Shown here piece by piece: positions 22,197-33,100 of a stretch of DNA of 44,227 nucleotides. This stretch comes from Acanthaster planci (lineage: Eukaryota > Echinodermata > Asteroidea > Valvatida > Acanthasteridae). A program made the translations under genes and the position numbers. The notes beneath the pieces are model-generated. The model was not told where the DNA came from, did not search any database, and worked only from the letters and a program-made list of their open reading frames with translations. The number at the start of each line of letters is the position of its first letter. The first letter of the stretch is position 1. The DNA is taken from contig NW_019091363.1 in assembly GCF_001949145.1 (NCBI RefSeq), positions 1,797,205 through 1,841,431 of the forward strand. The letters run 5' to 3'.

Positions 22197-22941
22197 NNNN
22201 NNNNNNNNNNNNNNNNNNNNNNNNNNNNNNNNNNNNNNNNNNNNNNNNNNNNNNNNNNNNNNNNNNNNNNNNNNNNNNNNNNNNNNNNNNNNNNNNNNNN
22301 NNNNNNNNNNNNNNNNNNNNNNNNNNNNNNNNNNNNNNNNNNNNNNNNNNNNNNNNNNNNNNNNNNNNNNNNNNNNNNNNNNNNNNNNNNNNNNNNNNNN
22401 NNNNNNNNNNNNNNNNNNNNNNNNNNNNNNNNNNNNNNNNNNNNNNNNNNNNNNNNNNNNNNNNNNNNNNNNNNNNNNNNNNNNNNNNNNNNNNNNNNNN
22501 NNNNNNNNNNNNNNNNNNNNNNNNNNNNNNNNNNNNNNNNNNNNNNNNNNNNNNNNNNNNNNNNNNNNNNNNNNNNNNNNNNNNNNNNNNNNNNNNNNNN
22601 NNNNNNNNNNNNNNNNNNNNNNNNNNNNNNNNNNNNNNNNNNNNNNNNNNNNNNNNNNNNNNNNNNNNNNNNNNNNNNNNNNNNNNNNNNNNNNNNNNNN
22701 NNNNNNNNNNNNNNNNNNNNNNNNNNNNNNNNNNNNNNNNNNNNNNNNNNNNNNNNNNNNNNNNNNNNNNNNNNNNNNNNNNNNNNNNNNNNNNNNNNNN
22801 NNNNNNNNNNNNNNNNNNNNNNNNNNNNNNNNNNNNNNNNNNNNNNNNNNNNNNNNNNNNNNNNNNNNNNNNNNNNNNNNNNNNNNNNNNNNNNNNNNNN
22901 NNNNNNNNNNNNNNNNNNNNNNNNNNNNNNNNNNNNNNNNN
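22197..22941. other. Assembly gap (745 N)
   Basis: An unbroken run of N. All long open frames that cross it are artefacts of unknown bases. A C-rich repeat borders it on the right, which probably explains the break. Confidence 0.99.
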
Positions 22942-23106
22942 TGCCCCCCACAAATTCCCAGTTCCCCCAAGTGCCCTCCCCCACGAACGAATGGATATTG
23001 AACAAGGCTTGCCCCCAAAAGCCCCACCACTGAAAGCTGATGCCCCCATAAGATGCCGGTGTCCCCTTGTACCCCCCCCACTAGAAAAATCCTAGCTACG
23101 CCACTG
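22942..23106 (-). mobile_element. C-rich interspersed repeat with hAT-like terminus
   Basis: The right end read on the minus strand begins CAGTGGCGTAGCTAGG (23091-23106) followed by ATTTTT and a long G-rich tract with repeated GGGGGCA-like blocks. A CAGTGGCG-type start is typical of hAT-superfamily terminal repeats in metazoan non-autonomous elements. The other terminus would lie in or beyond the adjacent N gap and is not visible. No transposase is visible. Family assignment rests on the terminus only. Confidence 0.55.
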
Positions 23107-23364
23107 ACTGCCATGTACTAACACTACAATAAATTCCCAAAGAAATATAAACTTACGATGGCAAAATACAAAACCTCCCGCAAGTTGTTGTGCACAAATC
23201 AACGCCAAGTTGAAATTTGATACCTGGCATGACATCACAGGTTTGTTCATGAATATGCAAATTGCATTAGCATAAGAACTAAAAAGGCTCCTTACTGGGG
23301 CACAAAGGTGCTTCACAACAATTGCGTAAAATTACATTGCATGAGTTCTTTGAGTGTAATATAA

Positions 23365-23514
23365 GGGTGTTTTCGAAACGAGTGGATTCGGCTTAGACTT
23401 CGGTTTCGCTAGTTCCAGTCAGAGCTTGGACATGTGGTTTCGAACGCTGTTTCAAAATGGCTGGAACTAGCGAAATCAAAGTCTAAGCCGAATCCGCTCG
23501 TTTCGAAAACGCTC
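23365..23514. mobile_element. 150-bp MITE flanked by TAA
   Basis: Terminal inverted repeats: GGGTGTTTTCGAAACGAG (23365-23382) against the reverse complement of 23497-23514, GAGCGTTTTCGAAACGAG, 16 of 18 matching. The inverted similarity continues inward through GATTCGGCTTAGACTT and TTTCGCTAGTTCCAG, covering about 55 bp per arm with a short centre. TAA lies immediately outside both ends (23362-23364 and 23515-23517), consistent with the 3-bp TWA target of PIF/Harbinger elements. Non-autonomous and well preserved, so probably fairly recent. Confidence 0.85.
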
Positions 23515-23700
23515 TAAGTAAATTTACATTTTGTTTGGCAGAACAGTTCTTGATTCAAAGCAGTTGATTTACAACAGGTCACTTTAAGCTCAAAGCAATA
23601 AAAGCCAAAAACAAATTTCAAAAACACTATACTGTTTGATCGTTTTGTGAATGCCAACCACAAATGATAACATTGATGCAGTAAAAGAAAGCAAAGCTAC

Positions 23701-23820
23701 ATCGAAACAAAGGAAAAGGTTTTGAGGGATTGACGTTTCGATCTCAGGAGAACCTTTTCCCTATAAGTATGAGAAGGATTCCGCTAGCGGATTCGAACGT
23801 CGGGGCTGCTAACCTTTTCA
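23701..23820. repeat. Cluster of nested short dyads
   Basis: Within 120 bp there are ATCGAAAC (23701) paired with GTTTCGAT (23735), GGAAAAGGTT (23711) paired with AACCTTTTCC (23751), and the perfect 12-bp palindrome TCCGCTAGCGGA (23780-23791). AACCTTTTC recurs at 23811. Sequences of the form GATC-GAAACGTC are often seen beside Penelope-like or other retroelement 3' ends, so a decayed retroelement fragment is possible, but there is no coding sequence to support it. Confidence 0.4.
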
Positions 23821-26800
23821 GTTTGTATTTCTCAAGTCACTGTAGTCAGAAAGCAGTTTGTAGCTTTTTTGTATGTTACGTTTCAAACCAAAACAATGCG
23901 AAAAACCACAAACCTCGGCTGTGTATTCTCACCCGCATCTTGGAGTCACTGCTGACGTGACATTTCAAGCAGTTAGTAGGCCGAAATTCATATTTGATAC
24001 TGTCTGTTTTGTTGGATCCACATTCACTACAGTTCCTTGTTGCATGCGGAAAGCTTTCATTCTGTACTGTGAAATACAAAAATGTGACTGCTCATAAATG
24101 GAACTTGCTCCATGATATACGGTTATTGTCTCTCCTTCAAACCACTTACCAATTTGAAGCACCAAAGCCCAGCTGGCCTGTGCGATGCTCCTTGAAGGAG
24201 AAAACCAATCATTCATGTAACCTGACCATGTTGTTCCTTCCATGCGACCCACTCCTATGTGACGAACAGGTCTCCTTGCGTGAAACATTCGACCAGACTT
24301 GTAATATCACAAGCCTCGGCGTCACTGTCAGCGGCGCCCCTTGTGATGTTGTCAATCGTTGCTCAACATTTTGCAATTCGATCACATTCCCGGACGGAGG
24401 CCAAAATGCCTGCGGAAACAGGTACCGATTGAGGGAAAAAAGTCTAGTACTTAAATGTCATTCTTCTGCCGGTACGGTTGCTGCAGGTGTCTTTCAATTT
24501 CCAGGGATATGTTAAGCCGTGTTGCCCAAACAGCCACCATTTGACAACTGCTTTGAGAGCCATCGGACTCGCACCTGTTCTTGATCGGCATCCCGAGGAC
24601 AAATTCCGCGCCGTCTGTTGGCACCTCAGTGCCGTTATTCAGTCTCTGTCGTCCTGCGCGCTCCGGTCTCACTTTCCCGCAAGCGCACTGTAGGAATTCA
24701 CCACGTAATCGGATATGCCAGAAAAATCGAAACCCTATCCGCGGTCCATATACGCTCAAAATCCCATCTTGCATAAACCGTGCGAAACAATCATTGTTCA
24801 TCGTTCCAATTTGTTTTCGCATGCTCTCACCTTTTGTCCAATAATTACCAGTAGGCAACATCACGGTGACTCAAGTTATTACGAACTGTGGCTGCATATA
24901 CCTAACCCCCTAGGGTGTGTGTGTAAAATCATATTGAAATAGAAGGATTTAGGATTGTTAGAGTTAATACAGGTACTTCATGAAGAATCGCCGGGGGAAT
25001 TCGATATTCACGGCCATTAACAGAGCTGTAACCGCGTACTTGTATTTTAATGACCGTCTCTGTCCACGAATTATCCCCCTAGCTCAGTAAGATAACAACC
25101 GCGTGCCTTAACGGTATTTTCCCGCTCCAGGTTCCTCAATATGAATAAACAAATCAAGATCTGATTTCCTCTGCCTAATGAAAAGACCACCTGCATGACC
25201 TTAATGTATAGTGGTGCGGTGGTTTTTCTTTACAGTTGGAACAGTCGAAGCAGAAAGGGTCTCACAGTAACAAGGAGCTTATTTCAATCAACATAAACTA
25301 GTGTCCAGATTTCATGCCGACGATGTCTTATCATCGGTACAATTACAAGCGTCCGTTATAATTAAGAACACATTGTATCATCTTTTCAGCAAGACATCGG
25401 GAAGACGAAGTGATTTGATTAAAAACTGCATAAATGCAGTAATTACTGTCTTGTTCAGTATACATTTATAAATTTCCATACACCATATTTACAATATGAG
25501 AATTTTCACATTTTAAACGTATTTTGACAGCATTCCAGTTGAGTGGATTTCCTAGGGGGAAAGGATTTTGTAAGGGGAAAAGACAATTGAATTGTAGAAC
25601 ATTATACAGATGTTCTTGAAAAATGACCTGCGCGGATTTCTCTTGATTTTCAAGATATAGTGTTTTCCTAAAGAGACTATTTGTATTCACTTGCCAAAAG
25701 GTACGTAGATAATGCACTTTGTATCAAATCCACTTTTGCGTCAGATCAATCGAAAACGTTCGCACGCTAGAAAATTCTGAGAACGTGACTTTTTGAGATT
25801 TTTTCCTTTCCTGGTGTTGAATAAATTAAAAAGCCGCCGGATTCTTCAACTGCCGTGTCAACTGGGCCATCGGTTGGAGAATAGACCATTCACTCGCAGA
25901 GCCAACTGCATTGCACTATAAAGATGCAGCATATTCCTGGTATAGCAACGGAGTCATGTCTGCGGCCTGGTTCTAAAGATGCAAATAAAACGCATGGTTG
26001 ACAACAGCCAAGTGTGGGCTGCACTTTAGTTCTGGTGTATTTTTATTCATTAATTTATGTGGCTGATCCTCTTGTTCCTACAGATAGTGATGCATCAATT
26101 GAGGCTTACTCGGTAGGATTTATCCAATTTCCAGATATCTATCACGATGTGGTATATTCTGACGAACTTTCGGCCTCTAAAGGCCTTGCTACCCAACGCA
26201 GCTTTAATTGTCGAGTGCTAGAATGAGGGGGTTGAACATTAACTTTTTGTCTCCATGGCTTGCCTTCCAGGCTCATTTGTCATTATTGGTAACCGACATC
26301 AGATGCCTTAGGCCCGTCGTCTGTACTAGTCTTTACACATGGCCCCGCAATTTTTAAACTAATTACGATGGGCGATGCAATCCTTCACGACAACGCACGG
26401 CAGGAAAGATTGTCTTGCAAACGGGTAAAGTCCCAACAAAATCTCGTAGTTAAACTCTGACCTCACAGTGATGGAAATTCCTACAGACACCAGCATATTT
26501 ATTTTAAATACTTTCTCCGTTCGTCTTTTCATGCTCAAAATTTCCCCAATTTTCCAGTCATAGTTTTTGATTTGGTAAAGCCAATAGTTTCTGAATATTG
26601 CAACATTTAAGAAAACCCAGTTCGACTCTGAACAGAGGCATTCGGGACTTCACTGAAAGCGAGTGTTTTTAGGCAGCTTGTCCATTGGTGCCATTCAGTG
26701 TTACAGTGTCCACCTTCCACTTATGTGCATTTTCTTTCACAAAGGCTCTTTGCAAGCGCTTGCATCAACTTTATCATGTTTTTGTCGTAAATGGCAACTT

Positions 26801-29734
26801 CTCAATCGTCAGTATACAAAGGCTGGTCGATATTTTGTACGAATGAGAATGTTAGCTAATTCACAGCACGATCATCTTAATGTGAGCGTCCTTCGCTCTG
26901 ATTACGTCACAAGGGTGTCTTTAGGGGAAATGGACTATACCTTTTCCAATCAAAGTTAAATACCAAAGAACCAATGCATGCATTCAAAAACTCATGGTCA
27001 TGAAAACATTAAATGCCAACCTCGTTAAAGGAAGCAAACTTCACTGTTAACTGTGACATTTTCCCTACTAGAAGCAATTAGATTAAACCTCAATAGGTCA
27101 CTCTTTCAACGAGTAAATTTTAAGTGTCTAATAAACCCGAAATTGAGATGGGACAAGCAAAATGTCATTTTGGCATTAAGACTTGATATACATTGTATGA
27201 CACGCCATTGAATCAGTAGGCGAAATTCACACGATCTTACTGTAATTCAAATTCTTTTATTTCAATTAACAGTCGGAACGAAATACTCATGAGCAGAGAA
27301 AAACAACGTACTGATTGAGTTTGACAAGCCAGCAAGTCTTTTTTTTTTCTTGGGAACAAAAGAGAAGATGATAGATATTGTTGACGATGACAAGCAGTGC
27401 ACTGAGATGGTGTCATTGAGCTTCCACCCTTGGTGCTCATCAGTGGATGATCCAAAATGCCGCGAATCTATGAGACCACGACCTGATGGGTTCCATGATT
27501 CATGCAGCATTTCACAGCAAGTACAGTCTTCCTGTATAAGGTGTTGCTATGTCGGGGTGAACCTAAGTCCTCGACAAGAGGGCTCGACAGGTTCATCATG
27601 TGGTTTGTGTGAGGCTGTCACTACTGTCAGATTATGCCTTGTAGCGTGGAGTGGCATATTTCAGTGTACCTCCTTGCTCAGAGCACAGAAGAGCGATAAA
27701 TCTAGCGAATTCCGAAGGCTGCCGTCCCAAAAATAATTAAGGAAACTTCCATAGTAGAAAAAGTATATACCCTCCTATATGAAAGTTGCATACATAACTG
27801 TGGACATCTTGGGGGAGGGATGTTCCAAATGGGGTCCCCCTAATAAAAAAAGGGGAAAGGAAAACAAACTAACAAGAAAGAAGGAGAGGGAATGAAAGGA
27901 AGCAATTTGCTTATGCTTTGGAATTGATCCCGTCCGCTGTTTGCAGTTTGTCAGTTTGCTGCTAATGAGTACGTTGCCTCTCTATCCGAAGGCCTTTGAG
28001 CCTTTCTGGTGACGCCCATGGTTACTCTCACCAAGAAATAATCACCCCATCTTTTCCATGCCGCGCCCTCTTCCCTTAGATTTTCAGTAGATTTTCTCGG
28101 GCTTAGCGATCAGTCTTCCTTCCATTACTTATAGAAACCTCTCCGATACTTATCACACATTTGACAATTTCCACATGACAGTTGTGAACTTCCAAACTAT
28201 TGTAGGGAGCATGCATCATACCTCGTTGAGGGAACTGGTCTTGATGTCTAAAAGTACACCTTTTGCAATTGACATTGAATTTGCAAAACAAAACGCACTT
28301 ACGGAGGTGCACCAATGCATCATCTAAGCTGTCAGTGGGACGGGAATTAAAGGGAACAACTTTTAGGTAAATTAATAAATGGCTACTGTAATTTGTTATG
28401 CAGACCAGTTAACTTATTTGAATTAATCTTCCAAAATAAGACAGCCACCTAATAGTTGCTATAGTAGTCTTTGAGTTGGACTACTGCTTGCAGGACGATA
28501 CCAAACACATTAAACTTCAGAATTCTTGGAATGGTTCTGTTAATTCTGTAACCGATCAGTGCACTGATTTATTCTTACCTTTACTTACAGGATACAGAGT
28601 GCTTCTTAAAAGTAATCTCGAAGATTTTGCTTTTTGTCTCGGCTTTCCCTTTGAAGTGTGAGCCTACAGTAGGAAACACTTTCAAGGTTTATTCTTGTAC
28701 TCAGAGTGGATCACCTGGTCTATTTGTGAATGTCGGCTATCATACAGGTTCAATTCCATCCCAGCTTTGGTACGTAATTGCCAAGATCAATCAGACACTT
28801 TGCCAGTGCTGCCTGTAGAACAGTTTCCTCTAGATTACGTTCAAAGGAAATCAAACGCCAGTTAATAAGACGCCAGTTCCTACGTTAACTAATCATGTCT
28901 GGGCAGATTTTACACTTGCTGGTACAAACGATCACGTTCTTCTGGCCAATTTCTATTCGTTGGGTAGGGAACGGGTTACATGTGCTCGAGAATATAATAT
29001 CAAATCAGTGCTCTGAAATGTACATGTGCTCCCTGGTTCGATCGATTAGGCGTTCTCCTATGATACGTGTCCATCAATAAAAGCTTAGAATTATATGCCG
29101 ACATTGTTATTCGGCTTTTTGGTACCAGGAGAACGGGGTGGGGCAACACTTGATGTCAGCTTGAAATTATAACTCCCAAATGGTTCTAGTTTCAAATTCT
29201 TGATATAAAATATGACATTTCCGATTTGTAATGGCATACCTCATTTTGCTGAGTTCAATGATGCTATTTTATTTGATGCCAAAATTTCACCAAAAATCTG
29301 ACACCTGTAATCCCAATCCTGATGATAGAAAATCGCCAATGGTGGAATAAGGACTCTGATTTTATTCTGCTTGAATTGATAATTTACAAATTTGTGAAGT
29401 TAAAACCATTCTGTATTTGGGTGGATGTAGCTTATATCGGGGGGGGGGGGTTGATAAATGGATGGGTGTAAGGTGTGCCACAAGCCAAGGGGACAATATG
29501 AGGAATGTCCCTGTCAGGTATTGACATTCACGATGTGTGAAATCGTGAAATTTATGTAATGCTAGAAGTTTTCTGATGCAAGGACTGTTACAAAATGACA
29601 TCAAACTTTTTCAGTTACCGGTACAATTTGCACTTTCCTGTGGTAATGAGGTGGGTCATAATCCATACCTCTCGTAGAAAGCACATGCGTAAATAAAATA
29701 CGGCGTTATTACATTTGAAAGTCCATTCCAGAGT
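23821..29734. other. Long unannotated stretch with ambiguous overlapping open frames
   Basis: The most open part is 23965-24864. It contains a plus frame of 173 codons (23994-24515, cysteine-rich, no signal peptide or known domain) and minus frames of 107 (23965-24288) and 137 codons (24451-24864). They overlap and none resembles a family I know. On the minus strand a good donor-like GTAAGT (24144-24149) and an acceptor-like pyrimidine/CAG near 24420 exist, but no uninterrupted frame joins them. The 128-codon plus frame at 27350-27736 is also unrecognised. The rest is AT-rich with frequent stops. Confidence 0.4.
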
Positions 29735-30187
29735 TGCAACGACTAACGAGTCACTTATTTGTGTGACTCAAGTTGAGTCATTGTAGTGTTGTGACGCAAG
29801 ACGAGTTGAGTCATTAGGCACAAAAATCGAGGCGAGTCAAGCATTTTAGCTTGAGTCATTTCCAGGCTCCAATAATTGAACACAATGAGATAAACAGAAA
29901 CAAGACAGAAAGTCAATTTTTTGGCTTTTTAAAAATTTACCTCATCATCAAGAGTATGTGTGACCACACGTAGAAATGCATGTAGTCACACATACTCTTG
30001 ATGATGACAACACATAATTGTAAGTCAATGCAAATATTTGTTTTCCCAAAGAAGTGTTTGTTGTTGTTTTTTTGGACGCGACTGAGTCTTATCAATTCTT
30101 ACTCGGCGGGTCTTTTCATGAAGGAATCGCGGCAAGAGTCGCCAAAAATTGTGACTCTAGTCAGACTCGAGTCGAGCCATTGACTTA
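29735..30187. repeat. GAGTC/GACTC-rich element flanking a hairpin
   Basis: The left part (about 29735-29870) carries many GAGTC or GACTC motifs (for example TGTGACTCAAGTTGAGTCATT, split across 29761-29781). The right part (about 30075-30187) carries them again, with GACTCGAGTCGAG near 30165. Both lie symmetrically around the hairpin at 29942-30007. Overall similarity of the arms is weak, so this is a probable decayed palindromic DNA element; ends and target duplication could not be fixed. The 183-codon frame at 30054-30605 overlaps it and is not considered a gene. Confidence 0.45.
29942..30007. repeat. Perfect 23-bp hairpin with 20-nt loop
   Basis: TCATCATCAAGAGTATGTGTGAC style arm at 29942-29964 (first 20 bases TCATCATCAAGAGTATGTGT) is matched by its exact reverse complement at 29985-30007. 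The 20-base spacer is 29965-29984. Pairing stops abruptly on both sides. The total length of 66 nt is compatible with a small-RNA precursor, but the fully perfect stem and its position in a repeat favour a transposon core. Confidence 0.9.
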
Positions 30188-33100
30188 TAATAACTCGTCT
30201 AATCGACAGAGCATGTTTTGCGTTTATTATTTCAGCCTCGTTTTACCATCAACGTGTGAAGTAGTCAGCGACGGAACAGTCCTGACTATAAGACTACCTT
30301 CAAATCTGCTACCGCGTATATTACTGATGAGCAACCCACAATGTTGCGATAGCAAAGCCTGTGCTTCTTTCCTTTCTTTCCTTTTATGGTTTTTTTTTTA
30401 TTTTGGTTTCAATTCCAGTCTATCGGGTGCACCTTTAATCATCCCAGTGGAAAGTGCTCACTCTGGGATTTCAGTCATCATTTTTATAATATTAATTAAT
30501 TTTGTTTCACGCGAAACAAGATGCAACAGAGTTGACAGAGTGACCTTGCATCGGGGTGAGGGCGCTGGACGAAATATGCGTGCCGCCGTTCTGTACGGTT
30601 TTTAGTTGCGATTTCTATAATGAGGGCGCACTTTATCATGCTATTTGATAAAGACCATGTTGCAAATAGCAGTTTCGTCTTCTGGTGGCGGCTTCTCGTC
30701 CGGACTCAGGAATCATCAAATGTTTTCTGTTCGAACGATGAAATATTTCAAGAGCTACCCCCATGTCGCACAGCATTTTTGTAGGCGGTGTCCCATCTGG
30801 CCAAACTGTCATGAGGACAGAGTAAAAACTGCTTGGGACAGGCAGTTTTTGCTGAATGTACAAAAATTAGCAAAACTCTCCTTTTTTACATAAATCTTTG
30901 AGAGTACGTCACTGTATTTTCAAATGAACTATAAACGTAGCTCGAATAGCATTATGGGTATCACAGTTGAAAAGAAGAAACTTTGCTGTGAGTGGCGAGT
31001 TTGAACCTTTTCTTAGAAGGGATAAACAGNTAGTAGGGAGCCAACCCCGCCTTTGTATTCGGCTCGGTAAAATGGCCGCTGGTTGGCTTCTTTTTCATAC
31101 GAAGGCGTTGCAAGTCCAGGTTTTTTTTATATACGTCCGTGATAAGCAGGTGTTCCAATCCATCTGAAATCCTGCATGAAGGAATGAATTAAGCTCTATG
31201 GACCCGAATAGTCCTAAAACGCATATAATGCATATCTATTCATTTATGAAAACTAAAACGTGAAACTGAAATGTTTATAAAGCCAAATACCATACATATA
31301 TATATTTTGACACAAAGTCAATACCTGTACTGATGTCAAAGCCTTAACATCTCATTTTATCAAGTATTTGGCATGTGTGTACAACTTACAATCTTTGTGC
31401 TTACAATCCTTGGCCCATTATAAATTTTTGGCTTGTTGTTTTTACGCTCATGGCTAACAATTTTACTTTTAATTGCCTTGGAATCTGATCAAATACCTTG
31501 GGACTTTTCCATCGTGATATTTTTCCCCGACTTGTGCCAGCGGATACGTACAATTACTTGCTTTCCCCTTCGGAAGCTTCTTCTTGTCTTGTTTTCTTTT
31601 CTGCGCTCCTTAATTAAGCATATTTCAGTATTGTAGCTGAGGTGAACAGTTCCATATTTGTATCGCCGCATAACCCCTTCAATGCGGATTCAAATTCGTT
31701 GTGCCTTATGCGTAACCCCTGGTCCTGGTTTCCACCATGTTTGCCTTTCTTCTGATATTTTTGATTGTAGAATTAATGTCAACTTGATCGTTGCCGTTAT
31801 AAATAGAATTCAATCATTGCCTTTGAATGCCGCAATCTTTTGACATCCATTATTGTGAATTCTTCGAGGATAATTTCAAACGAATTCGACGAAAATGCGA
31901 CCGAAGTATTCATTGGACACGTCTGCCAGTCTTAGGCCAGCCATGTGCCAACAACCCTGGCTTGCAATAAAGGCAGGGGGGGTCCATCAACATATCAAAC
32001 AGAATACCTTCACACAGCACTTCGATGGCCTCTGTAGCAGGTGTGACTGGGAATGCTCATATGCATTTAGCTGTGCCTCGCGTGCCCTCGATTCCAGCCG
32101 GCACCCGGGTGGGAATTGCCGTAGATCGTGACTAGAGTATCAAATGCCAGTGAGAATGGGGAATCTTCTGTCGGCTAATTTACTCCGACGCCTCTTAAGA
32201 CTACAATTTTTCAACAACCTTACTACTGTGCACGGGATTTTGTCTGTAGCGAGTTTTGCACATGAACATCCTGACGCAAGAAATGACAAGGCAAACAGCA
32301 TAATCATTTGTGTTTTTGCGACATACAAATGATACAGCTTCTTCAAATGACAACTGTCATACTCTTTACATTTGAAAATCTTTTACAAATTTTAAATATC
32401 TTTTTTTAAATATCCTTATTTTATTCATCGAGAAATGTTTTGTGACATCCGCTTTCAGTATGCAATGGCAGTGTGCCTGTTACATTTTCCTATTAGAAGT
32501 TTTATCGTTTTGCTCCTGAATATTCTTCAGTCTCTAAGACAACTCTACCCGAAACTTTGCCGCTTTTTAATGTAAAACGCATGCACTATGCTTAGGTTGT
32601 AGCTTTGTCATCACAAAGAAATCAATTCCTGAATATTTGTCTGATCTCCAACTCGCCTCGTCATCTTCAACTGATATTTCCTATACAGCCATGGCTTCGT
32701 CTTTCAGTTCCTTGGGTAATTCCACTCGTCCAGCCGTCGCTTGGGCTTGTGCGCTCCATTATCAGAGTCAACATCCTGTTCTCTGTAACGCTGTGCCAGT
32801 TGGCCGCTTCATTTTAACTTCCAAGGTCTACTGATTGAGGAGATGTCTTTCAGTGAGTCTAGCTTTCATTGATCAGACACGTCCGCCATGAATAAACATA
32901 AGAACAGATCGAGGGAGCTCTCCAACCCGATAGCTGCGTCCATTACGACTGAACTTTAGACAACTAAAAGCCCCTCTCTTCATAAAAACGTCGGGGTACA
33001 ACTCTATCGTGGGGATACACAGGAATCAGTAATTGGCCTCATTCACTGGTCGGCTATATTGAATTGAAAGTGAGGTTAACTTTTATGCGGGGAACCTAAG

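Noticed and set aside
21994-23114. Five open frames of 276-351 codons spanning 21994-23114
   Set aside because: They exist only because the 745 N contain no stop codons; the real bases on either side are repeat sequence.
30054-30605. 183-codon plus frame as a membrane protein
   Set aside because: The hydrophobic run comes from T-rich sequence and the start lies within the GAGTC-rich repeat; no conserved topology or motif.
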